64,000 bases of DNA from Lepturacanthus savala (Eukaryota > Chordata > Actinopteri > Scombriformes > Trichiuridae): assembly GCA_030544235.1 (NCBI GenBank), contig CM060484.1, positions 11,799,531 to 11,863,530 of the forward strand, in the 5' to 3' direction. The translations under genes were made by a program, and so were the position numbers. The notes beneath the pieces are model-generated. The model saw only the letters and a list, made by a program, of their open reading frames with translations, searched no databases and was not told the origin of the DNA. Positions within the stretch are counted from its first letter, which is position 1; each line of letters starts with the position of its first letter. This document shows, piece by piece, positions 1-15,000 of the stretch.

Positions 1-812
1 CTCTTTGTTCTTCTCAAATATGTTGCAATGATCTGGAATGACAGCTCATATGGGCTTCTGGGCAATTCAATTTGTAGGTTTGAAGGAATGTGATTTGGCA
101 CATCCTCGCATGGCAGATGCTGTACAATCATTGCAAATAGAAATTGTGTTACATTTCGGACAGTTTAACCTCCACAAGGGATGCTGCATCGAGCCTTTCA
201 TCAATGGTTTGCGTCGTGTGCACAAAATTCATACTGTCATGCTGGCAGAAATGCAGATATTTCATTATAAAGCCTTTATCTGCTGATACGATGAGGTGCC
301 GATATCATCGTGCATCTGTTTCCAGCTGTGATCTGTCTATAGTGTTTCCAACCTAATGAAGATCCTGAGGTTGAAACTGTTTTAGTAGAATGTCTGACAA
401 AATAAACTCTTCACGCTCTGCCTCAGAGTGTCTAAAGAACCTTTTCCTTTGAATTAACATATTTCTTCTTCAGTTGACGCAATTATTTCCACAGGGCAGA
501 TCCCTCATTCAAACCAATGGAACACAATTTCACATTTAATAGGTGATGAAAGTCACTTTAGTCAGATTATTAAAATTGGATTTTCTTCACATATTTTCTA
601 TTGCATGCTATATTTTATGGACAATTAGAATTATATATAATTTTTGTAATTACTCTTCTTTTAGATGTGTGTGTGGTTGTGAGGTTGTTGTAACATTTCT
701 GACATATAAAGAGAGAAGCTAATAAACTAGAATTGAAATGCAATTTAATCTAATAACCCTAATAAAAAGACTCGCATTGCATCAGTGTAACTCTGCCACA
801 TGTGTGTCTTAC
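1..812. other. RALGPS1 intron (partial), no recognised feature
   Basis: AT-rich intron sequence left of the exon at 813. The next coding exon was not found here. Confidence 0.6.
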
Positions 813-880
813 CTGCCAGGTCTTCTTTAGAAGAAGCAATGCGAGGGGAACTGTTGCCAGGTTCGATCTTCAGAGACAGC
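813..880 (-). CDS. ralgps1: RALGPS1 exon: LSLKIEPG..SSKEDLAG
   Basis: 68 nt, acceptor TTTGTGTTGCAG, donor GTAAGACAC. Encodes LSLKIEPGNSSPR and IASSKEDLAG just after the RasGEF domain, leading into the Ser/Pro-rich linker. It leaves in phase 1, so the next exon must lie left of position 1 or in unrecognised sequence of 1-812. Confidence 0.92.
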
Positions 881-3800
881 CTGCAACACAAATGGTTTCC
901 ATCAGACACACCAGCTGATGGTTCCCGCTGCCCGAACACAAACAGATCTCTGCACTGATATCCACACAGGCAGGTTCATCGCACAGTTAGCCAGAAAATG
1001 ATGCAGAAAGTATGAGTCTAAGCTTTGTTTTTTTGAACCCGCTAACAGTGTTTCTGATGATTTCACAAAGCCAATTTCACAGACCTCTTTACTGCGGCCT
1101 CAATTTTATTTACCCGAGGTAATTAAATGAGAAACCAGACGCTTTTCTCCACTGAACACCAAGGGTTAAAGCTTTGCATCGTCTGTTGATGAAAAAGGAA
1201 GACACTGCTTGGTTGTTTGGATCTACTGTATAAGATACAAACATATGAGTTAAGATTTTATTCAGAAAGGCAAGATTCATTGGTTAAATTCTCATTTCAA
1301 GACAGTCGATTTAATACAGCTGCTACTTTTAGGCTGGGATTATTTGTTGGATTTGGTTTGGATTTACATAAAAATGATTGGAAGCCTCTGAGTGAATTCA
1401 TCTGAGCCTTGTATTTAGCCCTAAATGATCATTGAAATATCAGAGATACTCAATCATTTCGGCGACTTAATGGCTCTGCAGACATGGATCTTCATACACT
1501 ATTTTCAACTTGAACATTGAAAATAAAAGCTTTTTACATATAATTTATCCAAACCACCTTTTATCCAATTGTCTCAGCGGGTAAATAAATTGAATCTGGA
1601 ATAAAAATATCTTTAAAATTGGCCGTGTGGTTTATGATGCACATCCAAACCCCTGAACACACTTTCCTCTTTAAACACCTCAGTAAAAAACAGAAATGTG
1701 ATCACATTTTCTCCCCAGATGTTGGAACCTTGGAACAAATACAAATAAATACAAATAACTAATTCAAAAACGTACATGGACATACAGAGACAAAAACTCA
1801 GAAGATCGGAGTTGGCTTTTTAACTGTTGTGCAAGTGTATTCCAGCCACAGATTACAAATATAGACCTGGAAATGTGCATCATATGTCTTTAAAGAACAT
1901 TGTGAAAGTGTATAAAGTTCTGGATCATAATTGTTTGGATTGTTGGGAAATGCATTTTGAATTTACCAACCGCATTTAATTGGGGCAATATTTGTAAAAG
2001 GTGGAAATGATCTACTAACCAGTGAGGCAGATGATTAATTATTTGGAGAAGATATAGTTATATTTGTATATGTTTTTGTTGGTTTGGTTGGTCCCCATTT
2101 GGGAATAAAAGCTTTTCCAATGCAAACATATGCTGTAACAAAATTGGAGCTTTGGTCCCGGGTTGGTTCAGGACACCAGGTGAGTCAGTTGTGTCTATGA
2201 GCCGTCTACTAGCTGCACGTGCTCAGTCCGGTCGACCAGCGCAGGGAACTCTAATTTGTGTGCCACTCATCACCGCATTTGGAAAGTATTTAATGAAACT
2301 CTTGGACTGTGGATAAAACGGTCATTAATTAGAGAGAGAATGGATTTGGTTATGTTTATGAATGACTGATTAAAGTGCTGCGTCCAGAGAAAAGCAGAAG
2401 GGGAGCGACATGCAAACTTCAAACACAATCTGTCATGTGTAAAGTCCATATTACATCATGCAGTCCGCCTGGTTACATTGCTGTGCATCTGGTTTCTCTC
2501 TGGTCACTGCTGTCATTAGTAATACTCCGTGCAACACAGCGCAGATACTACGAATATACTCTCACCTCATATGGAGCTCACCTCTGGAAACCGCTTCCAG
2601 AGCTGCTCCGTCAACTGATTCCTGTCAGAAATGTTCACTTTCTTATCACAATGCTGTGGACCGGCGGAATATTATACATGTTACACTCGTGGATGTGATG
2701 CCGTTGACATTCAACGCCATAACTTCTATCTCTGTGCTCATGTTGACCACCTACAGTGGCTTTGGAAGACGACTGCGTGTGCTAGTAGACCGGAGCATAT
2801 TGTTTTACGACTGATACGGATATCATTGAATTCAGGCCTGTGTGTTCCGAGGTGTTTAGGAAAACGTTGGGGATGATTTGCTACTTTAACGAAGGTTGCA
2901 TGGTGTTGGCCGGAGCTTCTGTTTTTCACAGTGCAGGACAATCCCAAGGTCGCCACAGGATTTTTTCCTTGTGAGCGGCTGTCTGGAAGACAACGTGCTG
3001 GTTCTCTACGGTCCAACCCCCAATAAGAATGAGATAGCGGTTACAAGCCAATTCCCTTAATTACATCCACATTTCCCCTTACTTGTGTCCTTTGCTCGCG
3101 CCTTAGTCCCTTCAACAGAGATGCAGGAACACATGACAGGAGGATGCTCAGAACGGCTCTCCGGAGACTGAAAGGTGGCGGATGTCATTAGCCTTTGGAG
3201 GCATTCCTGAACAAACTGACGTGACCAAAACCCTTCATGATGAAGGAGCATGTTACCCAGCACAGCGGTGTGACTCACTGATGTGTTTTTAATTGTTACT
3301 GGACAGTAATGGAGCACAATGGCAGAGAGGAAGAAAATATTAGGTTTTACTAACACACAATTTATAACACTAAAGAGTTACTTTGGAAAGTAAGTATTAA
3401 ATATTCTAATTTGTCCAAAAATTAGGAACCTACCTGCACCTTCTTTAACAGTATTTAAAATACATGTATTAACATAATGATTAACAAACTATTTGAATCT
3501 AAACTAATTTAATGCTTTAAATTGATAGTTTGGAGAATCTAGGGAAATTACCTTATTTCCAGTTGCAAAAGGAAATGCTTTTATTTTGAAGTCCCCAGGT
3601 AATGATCAGGCATGTGTTTGTCACTAGCAAAAGAAAAACGTGTATTTGATTCAACGATTGTTCCATCATCAAGGGAAATATGAGGTTTATGAACAAGGAG
3701 GGAGCAAGATTGTTTTTATTCTTTACACAAACCTTGAATAAAACTATCAGTATTATAACAAACATTGTTTATTGTTTATTGCCCAGGCCTACGGCGAAGA

Positions 3801-6800
3801 TTGATTTGAATTCTCAATCTGGTCGTCACAATATTGAATAAATCACACTTAAATGCAGGACGTATTTGAGAAAATCTTTATTTCCACACTTTGTAGCATG
3901 CTGTTTATGTACATAACCATAACCATGGTCTCTCTCTATTATATTCTCTCTCCCTCTGTGTCTATGACCACTCAAACAGTGCCACGCATTTAAACTTGCT
4001 TTTCTGAGAATTTAATTCTCAGCCATGGTTTGCCGCTGCAGTGGTCAGTCTGTGTTCATAAATAATATAATTGTATGAATTTCCATCGTCTAAACAGGAA
4101 CTCCTTAAAATACATATCGCTGCCTTTCTTCCATTTTACCGACGGGAACCCTCTGTCCTGCACCGCTGTGGTTAGGCCCGTTTTGTTAATTTTTGTTTTT
4201 ATTTCCATTAGGTGATCCCTAACAATGGAAACTGGTGCAGCGTATGATAATTTACTGCTTGTCACTGGTGCCTCCATCATGCTCGGACGTAGCCAGCTGA
4301 CCCTGTCTGACTCTTGATCTTAACACGTTATTGCCTGAAAGAGCCCGACGAGCCGCCTACGCACATGTTCCGCAGAAAAGCTCCGCTCATTCGCTTTCGA
4401 CTCGAATTCAGGTCTGGAAAGCAGATTTTCCCAGGTAAACTTGCCCCGTCAAAGGCTCCGCTGCTCCCCACGGGCACATTTGCGACTCTTGCACAGTTAA
4501 ATGACATTTTAGCAAGGTGAGTCTGTCAGCGCCTTCGCAGGAGCACGTTGAACAGACTTTGGAAAATCTTTCCCAAAGGCTAAATGGCCTAAAAAAATTA
4601 AAAATCAACTTTAGAAGACATGAATAATGAACCGGTGAATGAGTTGGACATACATCCACATAACACTAAAAGCTGCACTAATGATTATTTTTATAAGAAG
4701 TAGCTAGCCACATGACACTGCCACATGCTTTTAGACAGTTAGAGGCAAGGAGCTTAAACCAGAGAGTGAATACTTGACTAATATTAATCAGATGGACACG
4801 AACATGACTCCAAATGGCTGCTAATGTTGCTCCGTGTCTGCTGAATGTGTAAACAAGTGATTGCTTACTAACACATGGCCTTAACTTTATACAAAGATAA
4901 TTTGGAAATGTTCACAGCGTGTTTCGGTTACCTCCCCGACAAAAAACAAAAGAAAGAAAAAAAATCCATTAGTACAGCTTTAATATATCTTTTAGGTAAA
5001 ATAAGGATTTTATATCTTCTGTTTTACAGATCCCAATTTAGTTTTTCCAACATTTTTTTTTATTATAGAGGCTTGGTGACTGTGTCTTTAAATAACCGCC
5101 TCATAGTTATTAAACTGTTTTATAGCAGCAACTGATGCACTACGTCACCATGGGCTCCAAAGATAAATCTGCAAACAAGATAAATAAAGGGATTAAAAAG
5201 AAGCAGAAGTATTTCTTTTACACAAAATTGTGTTTAAAATATTTTGCAAATTTTACATTGTGGGTTCTTAGGTGCTGCAGAGAGAGATAAAGCTAATGCT
5301 GCACTGACCCGTTGACAGATTCATTGTGGGAGTAATAACAATAACAATTTTATTTTATTTCTCTGTATCACAGCATTGTTCTCACTAGGTCCAAATCATT
5401 TTAAGTTTCATTTTCACTCTCTGGGTCGCCTGCCACGGACCTGCGAGGGACAGGCGTCTGTCAACGGCCAAATTCTGCAACAATTTACCTTTAAGACAGC
5501 CATGAGGTTAATGATCTCGTCAATATTGTCCACCACCAAGTCCACTTGATCGTTGATTTTCCTGTTGGAAGATCTGGTTCATGACTTTCATGCTGTTTAT
5601 TTCATGTAGAAACTGGTCATTCAAATTTTGCAAATTTTCTTCCTTTCAATCGTTTCTTTCTGTTGAAGATAATCAGCCTTTAAGATGATTGGTTGGGATC
5701 CTCTATTTGCTGGTGTGCTGATGGTTATGTTGTTTACAGCGTACAGTGGGTATCTGAGGTGAGTTTTCATTCATATTTGTCTTGTGGATGTTTCGGGAAT
5801 GCCGGAAACATGCTTCAGGGCCTGCATATCCAAGATGGTTGCTTTCTTTACTTTCCTTTTTTCCTCTGGTGATGGTTTCCATTTGTTCCATTAGAGTTTT
5901 CACAGATGAGTGCGGGGAGTCTTTTAATTTTTTGATGGATATGATGTGGTTAGGAGCGAATTCCCGGGCTAGACGTCAGCTCTTTTTTCCCTTGCGAAGA
6001 GAAATGAGGAGCCCCAGTTTTTTTTTTTTGTTGTTGATGCTGGACAGAAGACTAACCTTGATCTCTGTTGTTTGCATGTCCTCTCTATCTGTGGATGAAT
6101 GTTTTTATTCTTTCTTTGGCAGATTTGGTGAATGAGCTGTTGCTGTTGGTGTCCACGTTGTCCTGATGGAAATCCTAATGTTCAATGGATGTTTCCAAGT
6201 CTAATAAATCCTCCATCATGAAGTGAATCCGTTCCGTGTAAGAATCAAAATTAAATCCTTTTGCTTTTTCAGTGATGATGACTGTTCAAAAATCCCTTTA
6301 TAATGTACTTACAATATAAGTGATGGGGGACAAAATGCACAATCCTCCTTCTGTGAAAGGATGTAATTAATGATTTATCTTAAGGCAATTATAAAGCAAT
6401 AAAATACGATATAATCACAGTGTCTGTCTGCAGAATAAAAATTAAAATAATCAACAACTGCTCAACAGAACTCAGGAATACAAGTAGATATCTTTCAAAG
6501 TTAAAGTCATTTTAAGTAGTGAAATTCACTCGTTTTGTAAGAAGGTTTCTAAATGGCTTGTGTTCAGCCAGGTTTTAACAACAGTACAGAGGAGGCCAGA
6601 CCATGAAAAAATGAGTGATTATAGTCATATTCTACAGCGTTATCAGGAACACCAGAGACCTAAATATTTACACCCAAGCACTCAACATGTCTTTTCATAA
6701 CAGGGCTCCTTTATACAGAATTGGGCACCTGTCCTTTCATTTTAGGAAGAGCTTTATTTGTGGAACATACGCAGCACCATAGGGACTTGGCCGTTTTCTG

Positions 6801-9800
6801 CTGCCTCTTTAAGTAGAACCTAAGTAATGAAGGTTAAGTTCATGACACTTTAGGAAAGCGGACGGTAATCATACAGAAAAATCAATGAACATGCTATAAC
6901 CTGCAGTCTGCAGTTCCATCATGATGTCCGGTTGAAATGGAATATCAATATCCAATAATGAACCAACTTTACCACGCTCTCCTACTGGGTACACTGCTCC
7001 ATGTCTGAATGACAGTGACTTGAGTCAGTCTTGCAATTTATCCCCATATTAAAAAAAGAAAATGAAATCAACGTAGGTACAGTGTGTTGTTTATCTTGAA
7101 GGTAATTACAGGGATTGTCATGTGACCTGTCACATAAGGTTGCTTCAGTTACAGTGGAGTCATTTCTAATTATTGTCACCTGGTGACCTGTCTGTGTGGT
7201 TTTTGTGAATAAGGTTAGGGTGAGAGGCATTAAGACACTTTGCTGACCACTTTAACACCGTTTGTATTTTAATAAGATCACTATTTTTTACTCAGTTTAT
7301 CAGTTGATTGTAGATGGATTACTGCCATGTTTTACCTGCAGTAAACACAAAAAAAACATACATCTTTGGATATTCTCAATTACTACTGAAGCCAGCCTGT
7401 CAGGTCTTTCAATCTCCTTATTCGCCTCTTGGCAATTTATTGAGCCGCCTACACCATTTACGTTTACAGAGTCCCAGCACAACCAACAACTATTTAGTGG
7501 CCTACGCATTATTATCTCATGGCCACGTAGTATTTATTTTTTTTAATCAAACGTCACCAGAGGGGCTCCGTAGGAGGGAGGTCAGTGAACTGAATAAATA
7601 ATTACATAACGTTAAGTTTCCAAATACTAATACAAGAGCAAGTTAGGCTGTAGGGTTGAAACCCATGAATATGTTGAAGTTATTATTCATGAAATCAACT
7701 TTTCTTCTTTCGAAAGCCATGCAGTCATTCTTCGATTGTGCCGATACAGAACCAACATCTTTGTAATTATGTTTATAATCCAAATGAAAACCTCTAAATG
7801 TATACTCAAATGTATTCATGAAGAGGGGGGAGACTAAGAAAGACAGAGTATAACTGGAGCCCCGAAAATGACGTCATTAAGCGTTAAATCCAAACTGTCA
7901 CAGGGCTCCCGAGCCGTGGATCTGAGAAAGTCATTAGCTGCAGGATGAATGAACTCCCTGTGGAGAAGATAAAACCAGTTGCCTGTTTTCCATCCAGCTT
8001 CCTGTCCGTTGACCCCCGTCAATTTCACGCCCACCTCCCCGTTTCCATGAGCTTGGAGTAAAGCTGCCACCGCGGCCCGACTGGACGGAGTCAGCGTTGA
8101 ACGTGTTGGTAATCTGACCCTTAGAGGTTCACGGCAAAGTTTGTGGTGAGTCAGAACTTACTTGAAGTTGTCGTCTTCTACAAACTTCTGGAGTTCCTCT
8201 ATGTAGCGGACTGACAACAGATACTTCTGGACATGTGGGAGCGTCACAAGATAATCTGAAGAAAAAAGAAAAAAAAAAAGATTAGAAGACACTAAAGATA
8301 ACACAACTTGTTAAACGATGTAGAAAAAGGGAGGAGACGTGAACGGAAGGAACATGAAATACACACACAATAGTCTGTATGAGTTATCTGTTAATTAGTT
8401 CATCTATCTATAACTAAACAAAGTGGAATTCTGGTTTCTAACCTTGTGCACCTGTGTTCACTTAGTTCTTCCTAAAAAATGTGTGAACAAAATCATTATT
8501 TATCTGTTGCCTTCCTGGAAAATGTTCCCATATGTTCCATGACTCATGAACTCAACATGTATACAAAAATATATACAATCATCATTTTTGAGTCAACCTA
8601 ACCTGTATATCATCATATAAAACTACACTTGACTGCTTGTTTGTAGTAGATAACAGAGCAGGAAGCTAACAGGCCTCGACAGATAAACCATATCCTGAAA
8701 TCCACATATTCTGCCACAATACAGAAACTAAAGACAATATCTTCCATTTCACCTGAAGTATTAGTATTTGTTTTCCTGACTATTGGATGCAGCTGCATTT
8801 ACTGACAAAATATGAGAAACACCACTTACATAATATAAAACAATCAAGGTAGTAGAAGTAGAAGTACTCACATCCTTTACTAAAGTAAAAGTAGAAATAC
8901 TGTTGTCTAAAAATACACATTTAGAAGTAAAAGTCTTCATTCAAGAATTCAATTATTATTACAAAACTGTACTTAAAACATCAAAAGTAAAATTTCTCAT
9001 GATACATACTATGTTATAATACTGTTATAAATGGATTTTAACAGTAATAGCAGTAAGAATAATACAAATATTATATTATATATAATAATCATCTTGTAGT
9101 GGAGTAGAAAGTAGAACATTTCCTTCTCTAATGTAGTAGAGTAAGTAGCATCAAATAGAAAAACTCAAGTAAAGTACAAGTATCTTAAAACTTAAGTTTA
9201 GATTTGTTACTTACCATAGTTACATGACATCTGCAGGTCGGAGATGACCCTCAGGAGGTTGTTCATCTGATTGGTCCTCTGCTCCGTCTCTATGATGCTA
9301 TCTGACGCAGGATAGGCCGAGTCGATGTAGATCATGTCCAACAGGTAGATCCCTGCAGGAGACATCACAAGATGGAACAAAAAAAAACAAACAGTTAGCT
9401 CATATACGCCTTATGATGTTATACATTCAGTTCAAAGAAAGGATACTAGGCTAAGAACAACCAGGATGATGGATTGTGAGCCGCCTTTATATTTCAATAG
9501 CAGCAAAACACAAAAGATAAGGATAGAAGTGGGTAAAGAAATTAAATATTAAAGGCCTCTCCTCCGAAGCTCCGAAAAAGACACTTCAGGTTGAATTTTT
9601 AGGTTTTGGAAACCGTGGTCAACATTTTACACTATATTATGAAACAAATAACTAATCAAATAATCAAAATAGTCATTAGTTGCAGTCCACATATCATTAG
9701 AAAACCTCTTTTAAACATCTTTTAACATAGATTTCTTTCTATTTTTTTGAGTTGGGATTTGCCAAAGCACGTCCCTGCAGGGCCACATTACTGTTAAACA

Positions 9801-12040
9801 CCATGATGGCTTTTTATGCAAGTAGCCCGATTTCTGGCTTCTAGCACCAAGGACGGGAGGAAAAAACACAGAGCACATCACAAGTGTCAGAAATAACCTG
9901 GAAAACATCTGTTGAGTCACAGACTTTCCTACAATTTGTCTTAATTACTCTGTACTAACTGTTGCTAAATACCATGCTGGAAACTCCCTCAGCCTCTCAC
10001 GCTGCATCTCATAAAGTCTGTTTTTAAAATATACCTACAACAGAATATAATCCAAACAATGAGTGATGTATAGATGGCGCCCATCACTGAGATTTAAAAA
10101 AAAGGTCCATATAATATTCTAATATGGCAGCATGTGTTTTGCTGTATTTTTGTTGCCATGTGTGCCACAGCCAGAGGTGGGAGAGGAATTCAGATCCTAG
10201 ACTTAAATAAAATACCAATATAACCATGAAAAAATACTTTATTACAAGAAAATGCATAAAAAAAAACATGCCAAAGTACATAACGTTTATGAGTTTGTAG
10301 TTAAATGTAGTTAAATTATTGCAGTAAAGTACTGGTTTGGTCCTCTGAGTAATATATGACATCATTATTATATTAATATGAAGCATCAGTGTTACTGTTG
10401 CAGCTGCTGGGGGTGGAGCTAGCTTCAACTACTTTATGTACGGTTACCTAGGTTAGTCCACTGGTTCCCAATTGAGGGGTCAGGTCCCTCCAAAGGGTCA
10501 GCAGATAAATAAGAGGGATTAATGGGAGAGGAAATAGGAACAAACAAAGCTCGGATTCATAAAATCTGTTTGCATTTTTTGGATTTCTAATATTTGACTT
10601 TTGGGGAAATGTTGGATAAGAAGTTTAGAGGGAAAAATCACTATTTGGTGTTGGTCTTCTAACTGTTAGATCGTTTTCAAATAGTTTCCATTCACGGTTA
10701 AGATTAAATCTTGGTAAAGATAAAGGTTATCCACAAAGAATCTCAGCCCTTAGGTGCTCCTGAGGGGATAGACTGTTAGTAGAGAGTAGGACTTTTAAGA
10801 AGCTGGAGAGTTTTTGAAGCAGAGGAGAAAATGTTGGAAAGACAAAAGGGAAAAATATTCTCCAAATGCCGAATGACAGTGAGTAAATGAAACAACAGTG
10901 CAGGGATAACCAATCACATTAGAGATGCACTCATATCTGCATATATCATATTATATAGACTCAAGCACATAACACTTAAACACTTAAAGCTACGGTGTGT
11001 AGTTTCTGGCACCATCTAGAGGCTGCAGATTGCAATTTTGAGTTGTAAGTTAAATTAAATTATTTATATGCTATATATAATAATCTATAATCTGCATTTT
11101 ATGGGTTGAAAATAGCTAAACATATCATCTGCAGTGTAAAATTAATTCTTTGGGGCCACTCCTCAGAGATAACTGGTTGGGGCGTCTCTACGTCATGAAA
11201 CGGTAGAACGTTACCACCCACCTTCCCTCAGAAGTCATTGTTAAATAAACCTGTTTGCGCTCGACTGATCTGCTCAGGAGATGCTGTCAGGAGATGTGGC
11301 AGCAGCTGGTTATGTTGCACCTGTTGCTCTGCTGCAGACAGGTGCTTGTTCAGCAATGGCTCTGCTGCATGTTGGCACCTGAAGCTAAATCTGCTAGCTC
11401 AGAAACAGGGCTTTACTTACAGCTCGTCTTTAACTTCTTCATAATTGGCTGCTTAATATGACTGAATAGGACCGAAATTCTTTGTTCGCAACAATCTCTG
11501 CCGCCATTACTGAATTACAACCATAGAATAACTACAATGACACACGGCCTCAACGTCATCGTTCTAGGCTACGCACCCTGTTCGCTGATTGGGTAAATGT
11601 TCGTCCATAAAAAACCCAGGAATACGCCGAAAACCCAGATGGAGCTGAAGGAAAACGAGAATTGAGCAGAGCACATTCGTACATCATCAGTGTACGGATG
11701 TGTGTGTCAACGGGTGAATTTTGAAATCTTCATATTAAATTATGAATTATCAATAATATACTGGATTATATTTCAAACTATACATGTGTTCCCAAAACAA
11801 AAAGGATACAAAGACGCAGGATGAGCCCCTCTCTCCATCACTACACTGTAGAACCGGCTGATGTGAGGTCTTTGGTAATAAGGAGCCAGTATAAACGTCT
11901 TGTGTCTCATAACCACTGACTGTTCTCACCAATTACACTTTAAGTACCATAATGAAAACCTGAACTAATGACTTACAGCTGCTCCACTGTGCTCAATGAA
12001 TAGAATTTCTTAAGTGTCCCTTAACTGTGACCTCTTTGTT

Positions 12041-12075
<35 letters not shown>

Positions 12076-15000
12076 AAGGCCTGCTTTTCATTCCGCTAAT
12101 TTAGGCATCCTCCATCCTCCGGCTGTGACACAGAATCTCCCTCCGTCATCATGGAGGAAGTCCTGATCCTTTAAATGTGCCTCGGAGGAGAAGAGGAGAC
12201 GAGGAGAGAAGAAAGGAGGAGATGAGAAAAGAGGAGAGGAGGAGACCGATCCCTGCAGTCCACCTGGAAGAGGTGAGGAGAGAGGAGAGGAGGCTTCTGC
12301 AGTGTCTTATGCCAGTGGAAGTGATTTGCTGGATGGCGACGTCCCTGTTGTCTCTGCTCAACGTGTTCATTGATTGGTCGGCTGATCTGACGGATCTGTT
12401 AATGCAGCAGATCTGGAATGACGCCACTGACGGCAGCTGTTCGGAGTTATTCATAAAATAAAAAAAATGACTGAGTCATGAAATCAATCATGAAAACACC
12501 TCTGTAACTTTATTATTTTGCTCCATAAGCCAAAAGGTTTCTCCTTTATTATTTTCCGTTTCATGTGTCAGCTCATTCAGGAAAATATGATGCCGCACAG
12601 CTGCGCGTCTCATAAAAAAAATCATCCAAAAAAAAAAAAAACAAAACATCCTGAGCTTTATTAGGATGTCAGACTTTCTCAAATCCGTGTAGGACAATTC
12701 ATCCTCCTTTCCAAAGTGCTTAACCTGGATAAAACAAATCCTAGAACTATATAGAACACATTCAGTAGAACATGCTCATCAGCAAACAGCATATTTCCTC
12801 ACATTAGAGCTGGATGATATTCAATATAAATATGTGATTAGAGAAATCTGATAATGTTTTACTGCGCCGGGTGCAAATAATAGTTACGCCTCTAGTTAAA
12901 AGTCTTGTTGTGAACCACAAAGAACAGAGAAGAGAAACTAGCATGAACCTAAATGACAGTAAAACTCTCAATGAGCAGAAATAAAACGGGTGTAAATAAA
13001 CCAGGTTTATAACAGAAATATAGTCATTTCTTTTAAAGGAGTCCTTTAAATGTCTCCAGTTTAATATTTTAATTTTAGAACATTTCAAAATATACATAAG
13101 TTAGAAAGGTTTTTTTTTTTCATAAGAAGAAAGGGTCCAACCTCTGCAGTGTGCTCCATAAATTCTGATTTGAGTCATTTTTAAAAATAAAATGTCCAAA
13201 CACTCTGGTTCCAGCTTCTCAATTCTACTTATTTTCTGGTTTCTTTAGTTTTCTAGAATAGTAAACTGATGATCTTTAGGTTGTGGACTTTTAGTCTAGA
13301 CAAAAACAAAAATACATTTTTGGTTGCATCTTTGGGAAACACTGATTGACGTTTTACACCATTTTTGAACCAAACAACTAATCTATTAATAGTTTAAATA
13401 ATCGATAGATTTATCAACTATCTAAATAGTCAATAGTTGCAGCCCTAACCTATAATACTGCCATACAGCTGCTATCAACACTCCTCCCCACACCACCCCA
13501 ATGTAGCTGACAGAAAAGTGACAATTTCTCTAAAATCCAAGGACTAGAAGCAAATGGAAGACACAAGCTCCGAGGCAGGAAGTATGTTAATGCCTCTCTG
13601 ATCTGCAGGGAAATCCCTGATGTCAAACAGCTTTAGTCTATTTGTTTTTAATAACACAGAATCCAGAATGACTCTCGTAGTGATCAACCAACAGAGAATT
13701 ATCTCCCGGCTCTTCAGCATATCAACTTAAAGCTGATGATATGTCAGTGTTGTGTTTCTGCTGCCCCCACATGACCGAAAACCTGCTACTGCAGGTTTAA
13801 CTTATGACCTGCTGTTGTTCATTTTTTCCTTCTGCCAAGCATTTGACTCTCCGAACTTTAAAACAACTTTAATACGAACCTCATGCTGGTAAATCATGTG
13901 TAATACCATTTCTACTGTACTGAAACATGAACAACATGCAATGGAGCTTATCTTCTGACAGTGATGAGCATAGTGGTTGGAATGATTTATCTTCCCATCA
14001 CTGTGTTCACACTTTGGTATATTCAAAATGTTCTTTTAATTACAGGAAGATGGTGGAAACTGCCATAAAAAACAACAACACGCTGGAATATTTATCATTC
14101 AGTCAGCAAGGTTTTGAATTTACAAAGAAAGAGAGCTGGTGCAGTGATATCCAGACCTGAGGCAGGAGGGGGAGGAGGTGTTTTGTGGAAAAGTGTTGTG
14201 GATTTGTCTGCAGCGTGTTTTATAAGGCTTTGGAAAAGCCTACAGGGCACAGATGGACATGCTGGAGAATGCACATTCATAAAAGTTAGTTGAACCCAAT
14301 AAACTTGAGCAGCACACCCACACTGCACCTGTGCGGATTGCACACAAGGTTAAACTACGGATTTATTAATGCCAGCAGCTTATAGTGGGACTGCGCTATA
14401 CTGCTCAGTTTCTGCAGTGAACAAACACCCGGGGAAACATTTATTCTTTATCTTTTGTTTCGCACAAAAACAAATCTTGTTGCGCTGTAAAATGACGTGA
14501 GAGAGTTTCTGATTTATGGGTGTTGATCCTCAACGGATACCACAGAAAGAAATCATCACTGGATAAGTCGTATGTTGCATCGAACTTTACTGCTTTAAAC
14601 AAAAGAGATTCTTACACGCCCGCTCAGGACTGGATGTTGTGTTGTTGGACAAAGCAGCATCTTTCTCCGTGAACAGGAAGAACAACAGACAAGAGAGGGA
14701 ACTAGAAGATATTCTCCATTTTCCTGAAGACAGAAGCTGGACCCATCGCTCCTCTGCTGACATGAATTCACAAATATCAAAGACTGATCTTAGTAATATT
14801 GTTAGTTAGTAATATTATATTGAAAGAGTATTCAAAACTAACTTTTGGGGAGTAATAATAGATGATAAAGTTTGTTGGAAGCCTCACATAAACATGTAAA
14901 ACAATACAATACCCAAGTACAGTTTCAGTTTTTATGCCACTGAATTTATCTGACAGCTTTAGTTACTATTTATTTTTCATATAAAAGATGTAAAAGATTA

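Noticed and set aside
2375..3016. Cluster of overlapping short frames
   Set aside because: They overlap in conflicting frames and strands, with no domain, no good splice sites and no recognisable peptide.
12177..12461. 94-codon frame rich in Glu and Arg
   Set aside because: It comes from a purine-rich low-complexity tract and has no splice or domain support.
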